A stretch of 64,000 bases of DNA from Bacteroides sp. M10 (GTDB lineage: Bacteria > Bacteroidota > Bacteroidia > Bacteroidales > Bacteroidaceae). The stretch is taken from assembly GCF_014334015.1 (NCBI RefSeq), contig NZ_CP060488.1, forward strand, positions 3,864,501 through 3,928,500. The letters run 5' to 3'. Position numbers and translations under genes: made by a program. Positions within the stretch are counted from its first letter, which is position 1. Each line of letters begins with the position of its first letter. Below the pieces are notes generated by a model. It did not search any database and was not told where the DNA came from. It worked only from the letters and a program-made list of their open reading frames with translations. Positions 45,363 to 53,372 of this stretch are shown here, in pieces.

Positions 45363-46430
45363 ATGTCAATTAATATTCCCCAACCTACGGATATGTGCAT
45401 CATCACAACTTATCGTTGTCCGATGCGCTGTAAAATGTGTAATATATGGGAACATCCGACCGATAAAAGGAAGGAAATAACTCCCGAAGAAATCCAATTG
45501 TTACCTTCTGTAAAGTTCATCAATCTAACCGGTGGCGAACCGTTCATTCGTGAAGATCTGGATCAAATAGTAGAAGTGTGTTTCACAAAATCTCCTCGCG
45601 TGGTTATATCGACTTCTGGTTGGTATGAGGACCGGGTAATAGCCCTGGCTAAGAAATTTCCTAATATTGGTATCCGCATTTCTATCGAAGGGCTTAGTTG
45701 TAAAAATGATGAGCTTAGAGGACATGCGGGAGGTTTCGACAAAGGACTTCGGACTTTGCTTACATTAAAAGATATGGGTGTGAAAGATATAGGTTTCGGT
45801 TGTACTGTTTCCAACAACAACTCTAAAGATATGCTTTCTCTTTATCAACTATCCCGATCTTTGGGTATGGAATTTGCCACAGCTGCTTTTCATAACTCTT
45901 ATTATTTTCACAAAGATGATAATGTAATAACTAATAAGGAGGAGGTCTGTGGGGATTTTGAAAAACTGATAAATCTGCAACTTAAAGAAAAACATCCTAA
46001 ATCATGGATGCGGGCTTTTTTCAACATGGGACTAATCAATTATATAGAAGGTTCACGGCGTATGCTGCCCTGTCAAGCTGGCGAAATGAACTTTTTTGTA
46101 GAGCCCTATGGTGATATTTATCCCTGTAATGGTTTAGAAAAGAAGTATTGGAAAAAGAGTATGGGGAATATTCGTGAGACTCCCAATTTCAAAGAAATAT
46201 GGGAAGGGGAACAAGCAGAACAAGTACGCCAAATGGTACGCCGTTGCCCTAAAAACTGCTGGATGGTAGGAACGGCTTCACCTGTGATGCATAAATATAT
46301 AAAGTATCCGCTGAAATGGGCTTTAAAAAATAAATTACGGAGTTTGCAGGGAAAAGCTGCTTGTTTGGACAAATGTTGGTATAACGTGGGACAAGATCCT
46401 TCTCAAAGAGATTTGCGGGACGTTTTTTGA
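45363..46430 (+). CDS. Radical SAM protein with SPASM-like C terminus in the capsule locus
   Basis: 355 aa. The [4Fe-4S] motif Cys19-x3-Cys23-x2-Cys26 is in 'TYRCPMRCKMCNIW'; 'INLTGGEPF' binds S-adenosylmethionine; 'RISIEGLS' and 'GFGCTVSNNN' follow. The C-terminal part has 'LPCQAGEMNFFVEPYGDIYPCNGL' and 'RRCPKNCWMVG', with Cys spacing like a SPASM/twitch auxiliary cluster, plus two more Cys near the end. The codons are somewhat more GC-rich than in neighbouring glycosyltransferases. The reaction cannot be told from sequence; sugar modification (for example deoxygenation or epimerisation) is a guess from context. Confidence 0.88.
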   Translation: MSINIPQPTDMCIITTYRCPMRCKMCNIWEHPTDKRKEITPEEIQLLPSVKFINLTGGEPFIREDLDQIVEVCFTKSPRVVISTSGWYEDRVIALAKKFPNIGIRISIEGLSCKNDELRGHAGGFDKGLRTLLTLKDMGVKDIGFGCTVSNNNSKDMLSLYQLSRSLGMEFATAAFHNSYYFHKDDNVITNKEEVCGDFEKLINLQLKEKHPKSWMRAFFNMGLINYIEGSRRMLPCQAGEMNFFVEPYGDIYPCNGLEKKYWKKSMGNIRETPNFKEIWEGEQAEQVRQMVRRCPKNCWMVGTASPVMHKYIKYPLKWALKNKLRSLQGKAACLDKCWYNVGQDPSQRDLRDVF

Positions 46431-46461
46431 TTATAGAATACATATACTTTATGCTAATTTA

Positions 46462-47547
46462 ATGAAGATCTTCGTTATCGGAACTCGCGGTATCCCTGAT
46501 ATTTTGGGCGGCGTTGAAACGCATTGCCAAGAGTTATTTCCTCGAATTGCTGAAATGGGCTTTGATATAACGATAATACGTCGAAAATGTTATGTGAAAG
46601 ATACCGTGACTGAATACAAACATGTGAGGTTGATTGATATAGAAACTCCTAAGAAGAAATCGTTTGAAGCAATCGTACACACTTTTAAAGCTATTCTTAA
46701 GGCTAAATCCCAAAATGCTGATATTGTTCATATTCATGCTATTGGTCCAGCTTTACTTGTACCTATAGCTAGATTATTAGGAATAAAGGTTGTGTTTACT
46801 CACCATGGTCCTGATTATGATCGTGACAAATGGGGCTTTTGGGCTAAAACAATGCTGAAATTAGGGGAGCGTATGGGAACGATTTTTGCTAATGAAGTAA
46901 TTGTTATATCTGAAGTCATTAATGATCTTTTAGTGAGAAAATATGGTAGAAAAGACTGTCATTTGATTTACAATGGAGTTCCGGAACCTGAGGTTTGTGA
47001 TTTTCCTGAGTATTTTAATGAATTGGGGATTGAGAGAGGAAAGTATATTTTAAGTATGTGTCGGTTTGTCCCTGAAAAAAAACTTCATCACTTAGTAGAA
47101 GCTTTTGCTGGAATAGGAGCAAATGACTATAAACTGGTATTGGCAGGAGATACGGATTTTGAGGATGATTACTCACGCAGTTTAAAAAAAATGTCGAGAG
47201 AATGTGGAGTTGTATTAACCGGTTTCATAAAAGGACGAAAATTACATTCTTTACTTACTAATGCATGTTGTTTTGTTCTTCCGTCTTCACATGAAGGGTT
47301 GCCTATCGCATTATTGGAAGCGATGAGCTATAAGTTGCCAGTTATTGTAAGCAATATTCCAGCAAATATGGAAGTAGGACTGCCTTATCCATGTTATTTC
47401 AAAATAGGGGATGTAGGGCAACTACAAAAAAAACTGGAAAAGCAGATGGGACAAGGTCTGTGTCGGATAGAGTACGATATGAGTTTATATAATTGGGATG
47501 TGATAGCAAAACAAGTGGTAGATGTATATAGATTGGCATTAAAATAA
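46462..47547 (+). CDS. GT4-family glycosyltransferase (DUF1972 N-terminal type)
   Basis: 361 aa. It starts 'MKIFVIGTRGIPDILGGVETHCQELFPRI', the DUF1972-type N terminus of rhamnosyl/other GT4 enzymes. C-terminal donor domain: 'ILSMCRFVPEKKLHHLVEAF', 'LVLAGDTDFEDDY', 'VLTGFIKGRKLHSLLTNACCFVLPSSHEGLPIALLEAMSYKLPVI' with the E-x7-E motif. It is the last gene of the capsule operon; about 280 bp of AT-rich DNA follow before the RNA-like elements. Confidence 0.9.
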   Translation: MKIFVIGTRGIPDILGGVETHCQELFPRIAEMGFDITIIRRKCYVKDTVTEYKHVRLIDIETPKKKSFEAIVHTFKAILKAKSQNADIVHIHAIGPALLVPIARLLGIKVVFTHHGPDYDRDKWGFWAKTMLKLGERMGTIFANEVIVISEVINDLLVRKYGRKDCHLIYNGVPEPEVCDFPEYFNELGIERGKYILSMCRFVPEKKLHHLVEAFAGIGANDYKLVLAGDTDFEDDYSRSLKKMSRECGVVLTGFIKGRKLHSLLTNACCFVLPSSHEGLPIALLEAMSYKLPVIVSNIPANMEVGLPYPCYFKIGDVGQLQKKLEKQMGQGLCRIEYDMSLYNWDVIAKQVVDVYRLALK

Positions 47548-47828
47548 TATCTTCCAATAGAATATTAGTTAGCTAGTGCTAATATAATATGTATGATAAA
47601 ACGATTCGTTCAGGCTACAAGAACTTTCTTTAATGGGTAAAATGTCTCTTTATAATTTTATCGAGGCTTGTATGATAAAATGGGTAGGAGTGATGAAATA
47701 TCATACTGAAGATAGTAAGTGGATAGAATAAATGATATAATGAACAAAAATAAATTAGGTATATAATAAATGTTGAAAATGTTGAGATGTAATAAACACG
47801 TGAGTGTTTCGTATGTGAGATGAAAAAA
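47548..47828. other. AT-rich non-coding region after the capsule operon
   Basis: No supported gene. It holds a weak inverted repeat (GTATGAT 47670-47676, ATCATAC 47700-47706) and a perfect hairpin AAACAC-GTGA-GTGTTT (47794-47809) with a GNRA-type loop, 19 bases before the first structured element. I see no clear TAnnTTTG promoter and no strong terminator. Confidence 0.6.
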
Positions 47829-47986
47829 AATGTAGGTCCCTAGCTTCATGCTGTAAAGGCATGATTCTCCTACATTGTGGATTGGAAATCGTACGACGGT
47901 ACATTTCTAATTTACGCCCTGACATCGGAGGTTAAAGCCGATGTGAATTTCCCACTATATCAACTGTCTGTGAAGATCGTTGATAT
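47829..47986 (+). ncRNA. Structured RNA-like element, copy A
   Basis: Predicted by eye: closing stem AATGTAGG (47829-47836) / CCTACATT (47869-47876) around hairpin TCATGC/GCATGA; hairpin GGAAAT-GTAC / GTAC-ATTTCT (47884-47908); hairpin ACATCGG (47922-47928) / CCGATGT (47938-47944); hairpin ATATCAAC (47957-47964) / GTTGATAT (47979-47986), which encloses GTCT/AGAT closed by a GTGA tetraloop. Each stem has a counterpart in copy B with paired changes. Strand is assumed because the GTGA (GNRA) loop is on the + strand. Family unknown. Confidence 0.6.
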
Positions 47987-48022
47987 TTAAAAATGAATCA
48001 CAAGCTATAAATATAAAAGAAT

Positions 48023-48185
48023 ATGTAGGTCCCTAGATTCATGATGAACTCATGAAATCCCTACATTTTGCAGGTTGGAAATAATACAGCGGTATATTTC
48101 TAACTTGACCCTCATATCGGCTTAAAAGCTGATATGTATCTATATGTGAAATATACCGATTGTCCGTGAGGATGGTTGGTATATT
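48023..48185 (+). ncRNA. Structured RNA-like element, copy B (193 bp downstream of copy A)
   Basis: Same architecture as copy A: ATGTAGG / CCTACAT closing stem (48023-48029, 48060-48066) around TTCATGA/TCATGAA; TTGGAAAT-ATAC / GTAT-ATTTCTAA; CATATCGGC (48113-48121) / GCTGATATG (48128-48136); AATATACC (48150-48157) / GGTATATT (48178-48185) with inner GTCC/GGAT and the same GTGA loop. Conserved single-stranded blocks are TCCCTAG after the first strand and CCCT before hairpin 3. It ends 89 bases before the start codon of the ATPase/nuclease gene. Confidence 0.6.
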
Positions 48186-48249
48186 GCGTTTTAAGGGGTT
48201 GGTGTACAGAAGAAGTGAGCATAATCAATGCAAATCTGATATTTTTTTG

Positions 48250-48257
48250 TAGCTTTG
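48250..48257 (+). promoter_or_regulatory. -7 element of the ATPase/nuclease gene
   Basis: TAGCTTTG matches TAnnTTTG and lies 17 bases upstream of the ATG at 48275. It suggests the gene has its own promoter, separate from the structured elements upstream. Confidence 0.5.
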
Positions 48258-48274
48258 TAACAAAACTAACAGAT

Positions 48275-49834
48275 ATGGAAGATTTGCAAAGATTATATCC
48301 ACTTGGGATACAAACATTTTCAAAGATACGGGAAGGGAATTATCTCTATATTGATAAGACAGCATATGTTTACAGGATGACTCATTCAGCTTCCGGATAT
48401 ATGTTTTTGAGCCGTCCACGGCGTTTTGGAAAGTCATTGCTCACTTCTACATTACACAGTTATTTTTCGGGTCGTAAGGAACTGTTCCATGGATTAGCTA
48501 TAGAGAAGTTAGAGAAAGAATGGACGGAGTACCCGGTACTGCATTTCGACATGAGTATGGCAAAGCATGTGGATAAAGACAGATTAGAACGTCTTCTGGA
48601 TTTTATGCTTTCAGATTATGAGCGTACATACGGAATTAATGTGGAAGGTGGGGATGCTAATTTGCGCTTGACAAATCTTATTAAATGTGCTTATGAACAG
48701 ACTGGTAAAAAAGTAGTTGTGCTTATAGATGAGTATGATGCTCCTTTGTTGGATGTGGTGCATGAACATGATAATTTGGGTACATTGCGCAATATCATGC
48801 GTAATTTTTATAGTCCGTTAAAGGCTTGTGACCCTTATCTGCGTTATGTATTTTTGACCGGTATAACAAAATTTTCTCAACTTAGTATATTTAGTGAGCT
48901 GAATAATATAGAGAATATTAGTATGGATGAGCCTTATGCTGCCATTTGTGGTATTAGTGAGGACGAAATACGCTCTCAGATGAAAGAAGATGTGGAGGAA
49001 TTGGCGAGGAGGATGGAGATAACTTCGGAAGAAGCTATGAATGAATTGAAAGAGAATTATGACGGTTATCATTTCACTTATCCGTCTCCTGATATGTATA
49101 ATCCTTTTAGCCTGCTTACAGCTATGGAAAAGGGGAAGATTGATTCTTATTGGTTTGGCAGCGGTACGCCTACATATTTGATACAAATGCTAAAAAAATT
49201 CAATGTAGAACCTTCTGAAATCGGGAATAATCATGCCGAAGTTTCTGCCTTCGATGCTCCTACTGAAACAATGACTGATATTATCCCGTTATTATATCAG
49301 AGTGGCTATATTACGATAAAGGATTATGATAAAACTCTGGATTTGTATACACTGGATATTCCTAACAAGGAAGTGCGGTTGGGTTTGATGAAGAGTCTTT
49401 TACCTAATTATGTCGCCAGCAAAACGCGGGAAACTACCACGATGGTGGCTTATCTCTCTCGTGATATTCGGAATGGTGATATGGATGCGGCGTTGCGTCG
49501 TCTACAAACATTTTTGTCTACTATTCCTTACTGCGACAACACCCGATATGAGGGTCATTATCAACAGATGTTTTATATCATATTCAGTTTGTTGGGTAAC
49601 TATGTAGATGTGGAAGTGCGTACTCCCCGTGGTCGTGTGGATATGGTATTGCGCACCAAGACTACATTGTATGTGATGGAATTAAAGCTGGATAAGAATG
49701 CGGATGAAGCGATGGAACAGATTGACTTGAAAAATTATCCTGAACGTTTTGCTTTATGCGGGTTGCCGATAGTAAAGGTTGCCGTAAACTTTGATAGTGA
49801 ACGGTATACAATAGGAGAATGGAAGATAGAATAG
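48275..49834 (+). CDS. AAA-ATPase-like / PD-(D/E)XK nuclease family protein (DUF1703 type)
   Basis: About 519 aa from the ATG at 48275 ('MEDLQRLYPLGIQTFSKIREGNYLYIDKT', the usual family start); the frame is open back to 48176, but that overlaps the second structured element. Domains: AAA-ATPase_like with Walker A 'SRPRRFGKSLLTS' and Walker B 'VVVLIDEYDAPLLD', then a C-terminal PD-(D/E)XK domain with 'GRVDMVLRTKTTLYVMELKLDKNADEAMEQI' (Asp ... Glu-x-Lys). These proteins occur in many copies per Bacteroides genome; their role is unknown and a link to mobile DNA or defence has been suggested but not shown here. Confidence 0.88.
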   Translation: MEDLQRLYPLGIQTFSKIREGNYLYIDKTAYVYRMTHSASGYMFLSRPRRFGKSLLTSTLHSYFSGRKELFHGLAIEKLEKEWTEYPVLHFDMSMAKHVDKDRLERLLDFMLSDYERTYGINVEGGDANLRLTNLIKCAYEQTGKKVVVLIDEYDAPLLDVVHEHDNLGTLRNIMRNFYSPLKACDPYLRYVFLTGITKFSQLSIFSELNNIENISMDEPYAAICGISEDEIRSQMKEDVEELARRMEITSEEAMNELKENYDGYHFTYPSPDMYNPFSLLTAMEKGKIDSYWFGSGTPTYLIQMLKKFNVEPSEIGNNHAEVSAFDAPTETMTDIIPLLYQSGYITIKDYDKTLDLYTLDIPNKEVRLGLMKSLLPNYVASKTRETTTMVAYLSRDIRNGDMDAALRRLQTFLSTIPYCDNTRYEGHYQQMFYIIFSLLGNYVDVEVRTPRGRVDMVLRTKTTLYVMELKLDKNADEAMEQIDLKNYPERFALCGLPIVKVAVNFDSERYTIGEWKIE

Positions 49835-49952
49835 ATGGTTAAAGAATACAAAAAAAGAGCAAACTCATAATATTCCTAAATCTTTCCAGAATCTGTATCG
49901 TTATTTGTAGCATAGAATAAAGTATAGTATTAATGCTAAAAGAATAACGATT

Positions 49953-50399
49953 ATGAAGAAAATTCTATCTTTACTTGTGTTGGCTATTGTAGCCGTACAG
50001 TTTTCATTTGCAAAAGATGTAATTACCAAAGACATGAATCAGTTACCGCTTCCGGCACGTAATTTTATCAATGGTAATTTTACAAAACCACAGATTGCTC
50101 ATATCAAGATTGATAAAGATATGATGGAGTCTATCAAGTATGAAGTAGTATTGATGGATGGTACGGAAATTGATTTTGACAGTAAAGGCAACTGGGAAGA
50201 GGTAAGTGCAAAGAAAGGACAGGTTGTTCCTGTTAGTATTATTCCGGGATTTGCTGTCAATTATTTGAAGTCTCATAATTTTGTGAACGAAGGAGTGACC
50301 AAAGTCGAACGTGACCGCAAAGGATATGAAATAGAATTGTCTACCGGACTTTCTTTCAAATTTGATAAGAAGGGAAAGTTTATCAAGGCTGATGATTAA
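49953..50399 (+). CDS. PepSY-like (DUF2874) periplasmic protein
   Basis: 148 aa with a cleavable signal peptide ('FSFAKD'). Two PepSY-like repeats: '[26 protein letters not shown]...[23 protein letters not shown]' and '[48 protein letters not shown]'. This is the common Bacteroides secreted BLIP/PepSY-like fold; function unknown. A second related gene follows after 41 bases, suggesting a two-gene unit. Confidence 0.82.
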   Translation: MKKILSLLVLAIVAVQFSFAKDVITKDMNQLPLPARNFINGNFTKPQIAHIKIDKDMMESIKYEVVLMDGTEIDFDSKGNWEEVSAKKGQVVPVSIIPGFAVNYLKSHNFVNEGVTKVERDRKGYEIELSTGLSFKFDKKGKFIKADD

Positions 50400-50440
50400 C
50401 TGAAGATTTGTGATAAATAGACCTAAACAAGAAGATAGCT

Positions 50441-50941
50441 ATGTGGAGATTTAAGTTTAGCGCTTGGGCAGTGGTATTGATGATGACTGCTCTTTCGTTT
50501 GGCGCATGTGATAATGACGATGATGATACTTTTGTTCCGCCCAGTAATATTACGGAAGCTTTAAAACAGGTATATCCGGCTGCCCAGAATGTAGAATGGG
50601 AGATGAAAGGTGCCTATTATGTAGCTGACTGTTGGGTAAGTAATGACGAACTAGAGGTTTGGTTTGATGCCAATGCCAATTGGGTGATGACGGAAAATGA
50701 ACTGAATAGCATAGACCAGCTGGTGCCGGCAGTTTATACGGCTTTCATGGATTCCAAGTATAATGCATGGGTAGTGACGGATGTGTATGTGTTGACTTTT
50801 CCACAAAATCCGATGGAGTCTGTGATTCAAGTGAAGCAAGGTAGCCAACGCTATGCGCTTTATTTCTTACAGGAAGGCGGATTGCTACATGAAAAAGATA
50901 TTAGCAATGGAGACGATACAAATTGGCCGCCGATTGAATAG
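50441..50941 (+). CDS. PepSY-like (DUF2874) lipoprotein
   Basis: 166 aa with an SPII lipobox ('LSFGACDNDDDD') and an acidic linker. Repeats resemble the previous protein: 'NITEALKQVYPAAQNVEWEMKGAYYVADCWVSNDELEVWFDANANWVMTEN' and 'LVPAVYTAFMDSKYNAWVVTDVYVLTFPQ'. Likely outer-membrane or periplasmic; function unknown. Followed by a strong shared terminator. Confidence 0.8.
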   Translation: MWRFKFSAWAVVLMMTALSFGACDNDDDDTFVPPSNITEALKQVYPAAQNVEWEMKGAYYVADCWVSNDELEVWFDANANWVMTENELNSIDQLVPAVYTAFMDSKYNAWVVTDVYVLTFPQNPMESVIQVKQGSQRYALYFLQEGGLLHEKDISNGDDTNWPPIE

Positions 50942-50961
50942 TTTTTAATCATAAAAATCAA

Positions 50962-50999
50962 AACGGGCTATTTCTATAAAAGGAATAGCCCGTTGTTTT
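50962..50999. terminator. Bidirectional terminator between convergent genes
   Basis: A perfect 11-bp stem (AACGGGCTATT 50962-50972, AATAGCCCGTT 50984-50994) with T-runs on the + strand side and A-runs on the other, between the PepSY-like lipoprotein gene and the convergent sdaA gene. Confidence 0.85.
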
Positions 51000-51005
51000 T
51001 TATAA

Positions 51006-52214
51006 TTACATTTGTTTATAATCCTTAGCTAACCCTCCTTCACTTGTTTCTTTGTAAAGTGATGGAAGGTCGTGTCCGGTTTGTTTCATTACTTGCACAA
51101 CTTTGTCGAAAGAGACACGGTGCATACCATCGGTGAAAGCTGAATAAAGATTAGCATCCAGCGCACGTGCAGCGGCGTATGCATTTCGTTCGATGCAGGG
51201 AATTTGTACCAATCCGCATACCGGGTCGCAAGTCATTCCCAGATGGTGTTCCAATCCCATTTCTGCTGCATACTCAATCTGTGCCGGGCTACCTCCGAAT
51301 AATTGATTAGCGGCAGCCGAAGCCATTGCGCAGGCAACGCCTACTTCTCCCTGGCAACCTACTTCTGCTCCGGAAATAGATGCATTGAATTTGACAATGT
51401 TGCCAAACAATCCGGCAGTGGCTAACGCGCGTAGAATGCGCATATCACTGAAATCACGGCTTTTCTGGAGATGATATAGTACGGCAGGCATCACTCCGCA
51501 GGAACCACAGGTAGGAGCGGTCACAATTTTTCCACCGGAAGCATTTTCCTCACTTACTGCCAAAGCATAAGAAAAAACAAGTCCTCTTGATTGGAGGGAT
51601 TGTTTATATCCGGTAGCACGTATATAATAGGTAGAAGCTTTTCGTCTAAGGTTGAGTGGGCCGGGAAGTACTCCTTCCGCTTCCAGTCCACGGTGAATGG
51701 CATCTTTCATGGTGGCCCACACTTCAGCCAGATAATCCCATATATCTTCTTCCTCACATTCCTTCACGTATTCCCAATAACTTTTTCCGGTATCTTCACA
51801 CCATTGAAGTATTTCGGTCATGTTTTCCATGCCATATACATCCGGACTTTCGATGGTCGGATTATCATTATTTTCTGCCAGTGCACCGCCGCCAATACTG
51901 TAAACAGTCCAGTTTTCCTGCACTTTATCATTACTGTCCAGAGCTGCAAATGTCATTCCGTTGGGATGGAACGGTAGGAAGACTTTGGGCTGCCATACAA
52001 TTTCTACCGGAGCGATGGGTTGTAAAGTGTCTATAATAGCTACATCCGTCATGTGCCCTTTGCCTGTAGCTGCTAAACTGCCGTAAAGGGTTACTTTAAA
52101 AGATGCGGCATCCGGATGACGTTCCAGAAACATTTCGGCAGCTTTGCGTGGTCCCATTGTGTGGCTACTGGAAGGTCCTGTACCTATTCTATATAGCTCT
52201 TTAATTGATTTCAT
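51006..52214 (-). CDS. sdaA: L-serine ammonia-lyase (iron-sulfur type, single-chain)
   Basis: About 402 aa from the ATG at 52214 ('MKSIKELYRIGTGPSSSHTMGPRKAAEMF', the conserved start); the frame is open to 52271 but that overlaps corA. The beta-like part has 'GTGPSSSHTMGP'; the alpha-like part has 'TAPTCGSCGVMPAVLYHL' and 'GMTCDPVCGLVQIPCIERNA', which carry the Cys ligands of the [4Fe-4S] cluster. It deaminates L-serine to pyruvate and ammonia in the cytoplasm. It follows corA by 19 bases. Confidence 0.95.
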   Translation of the reverse strand: MKSIKELYRIGTGPSSSHTMGPRKAAEMFLERHPDAASFKVTLYGSLAATGKGHMTDVAIIDTLQPIAPVEIVWQPKVFLPFHPNGMTFAALDSNDKVQENWTVYSIGGGALAENNDNPTIESPDVYGMENMTEILQWCEDTGKSYWEYVKECEEEDIWDYLAEVWATMKDAIHRGLEAEGVLPGPLNLRRKASTYYIRATGYKQSLQSRGLVFSYALAVSEENASGGKIVTAPTCGSCGVMPAVLYHLQKSRDFSDMRILRALATAGLFGNIVKFNASISGAEVGCQGEVGVACAMASAAANQLFGGSPAQIEYAAEMGLEHHLGMTCDPVCGLVQIPCIERNAYAAARALDANLYSAFTDGMHRVSFDKVVQVMKQTGHDLPSLYKETSEGGLAKDYKQM

Positions 52215-52233
52215 GACTAATGATGTGTTTTTG

Positions 52234-53286
52234 TTAATACCATTTCTTTTTTCTGAAGTACAAATATACAATAATACCGATAATTGCCATTATAATCCAG
52301 GCAAATAAATACCCGTACTGCCATTCCAGTTCCGGCATCCATTTGTAATTCATTCCCCATACTCCAACCAGAAATGTCAAAGGGATAAAAATAGTGGATA
52401 CGATGGTCAGCCTCTTCATGATATCGTTCATACGCAAATCATTATTGGAGATATAAAGATCGACTAATGAAGAAAGCGTTTCCCGGCAGATTTCGATGGT
52501 TTGTAATACAAATTGCAAGTGGTCGTTTACATCATTGAAAAAAGCACGGTTCACTTTATGGATGAGCAGGTTTTCTGCCCTCAGTAGCTTTATATATTGT
52601 TCTTTTAAGGGGAGAATTGCTTTTTTCATTAGCATATATTGGCGTCGTAATGCCTGAATCTGGATACCGATGTCGTCTCCGCTGGTGATGGTTAGCAATT
52701 CTTCTTCCAAATCTTCGAGTGCGTCATCGATGGAAGAGATGGTTGAAATGTAGTTTCCCATCACGCTGTTGAGCAGTACGCTAAGTAGATAATCTGTTTG
52801 ACGGCTGCGTATCTTCAGAACATCATTACGCAAGGCAGAACTGACATCATCAAAGAAATCAGTTTCTTTTTCGAGGAAAGTCAGTACATAATTATTTCCT
52901 ATGATAAGGCAGACTTGCTGTTGGAGCAGTTCGTCCAGTTCATTTTCTTCTTTATGTTCGTTCGGATAGAATATCTTTAAGATCAGGACAATGTATTTAT
53001 CATGTTCTTCTATCTTGGTCGGATGATCCGCATTTAATATATCTTGTAAGACAAGGAAGTCTATTTCGAAATGACTGCAAATTTCCCGGATAGTTTCTGT
53101 GTTTTTCATTCCGTGTATTTGTAGCCAGTTGATTTGATCGTTGTTTAGCGTACCTTTGATGGCTTGAAAAGTATCACTAGAACTTTCCTGCATCTCGGTA
53201 GCATTGTAAGTACAAAGATGTAAATGGGTAGGAGTAAGACTTTCTCCTGTATAAATAAGCTTTTCGCTTAACAGATTATTCTTCAT
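52234..53286 (-). CDS. corA: CorA-type magnesium/cobalt transporter
   Basis: 350 aa. A long cytoplasmic N-terminal domain with a stalk helix leads to two C-terminal membrane helices: 'IVSTIFIPLTFLVGVWGMNYKWMPEL' with the signature Gly-Met-Asn, and 'YGYLFAWIIMAIIGIIVYLYF', followed by a basic tail. It forms a pentameric Mg2+ channel in the inner membrane. It is transcribed with sdaA. Confidence 0.95.
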   Translation of the reverse strand: MKNNLLSEKLIYTGESLTPTHLHLCTYNATEMQESSSDTFQAIKGTLNNDQINWLQIHGMKNTETIREICSHFEIDFLVLQDILNADHPTKIEEHDKYIVLILKIFYPNEHKEENELDELLQQQVCLIIGNNYVLTFLEKETDFFDDVSSALRNDVLKIRSRQTDYLLSVLLNSVMGNYISTISSIDDALEDLEEELLTITSGDDIGIQIQALRRQYMLMKKAILPLKEQYIKLLRAENLLIHKVNRAFFNDVNDHLQFVLQTIEICRETLSSLVDLYISNNDLRMNDIMKRLTIVSTIFIPLTFLVGVWGMNYKWMPELEWQYGYLFAWIIMAIIGIIVYLYFRKKKWY

Positions 53287-53372
53287 GCTTTATTCTCGTT
53301 TTAGAAAACCACTGTAACAAAGGTAGTGGTTTTCTAAATGAGAACAAGTTCTTTGAACGTTTTGTTTACGCG

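Noticed and set aside
48176-48274. Upstream extension of the ATPase/nuclease gene by 33 codons.
   Set aside because: It runs through the last hairpin of the structured element; the family starts at the ATG at 48275, which has a -7 element just upstream.
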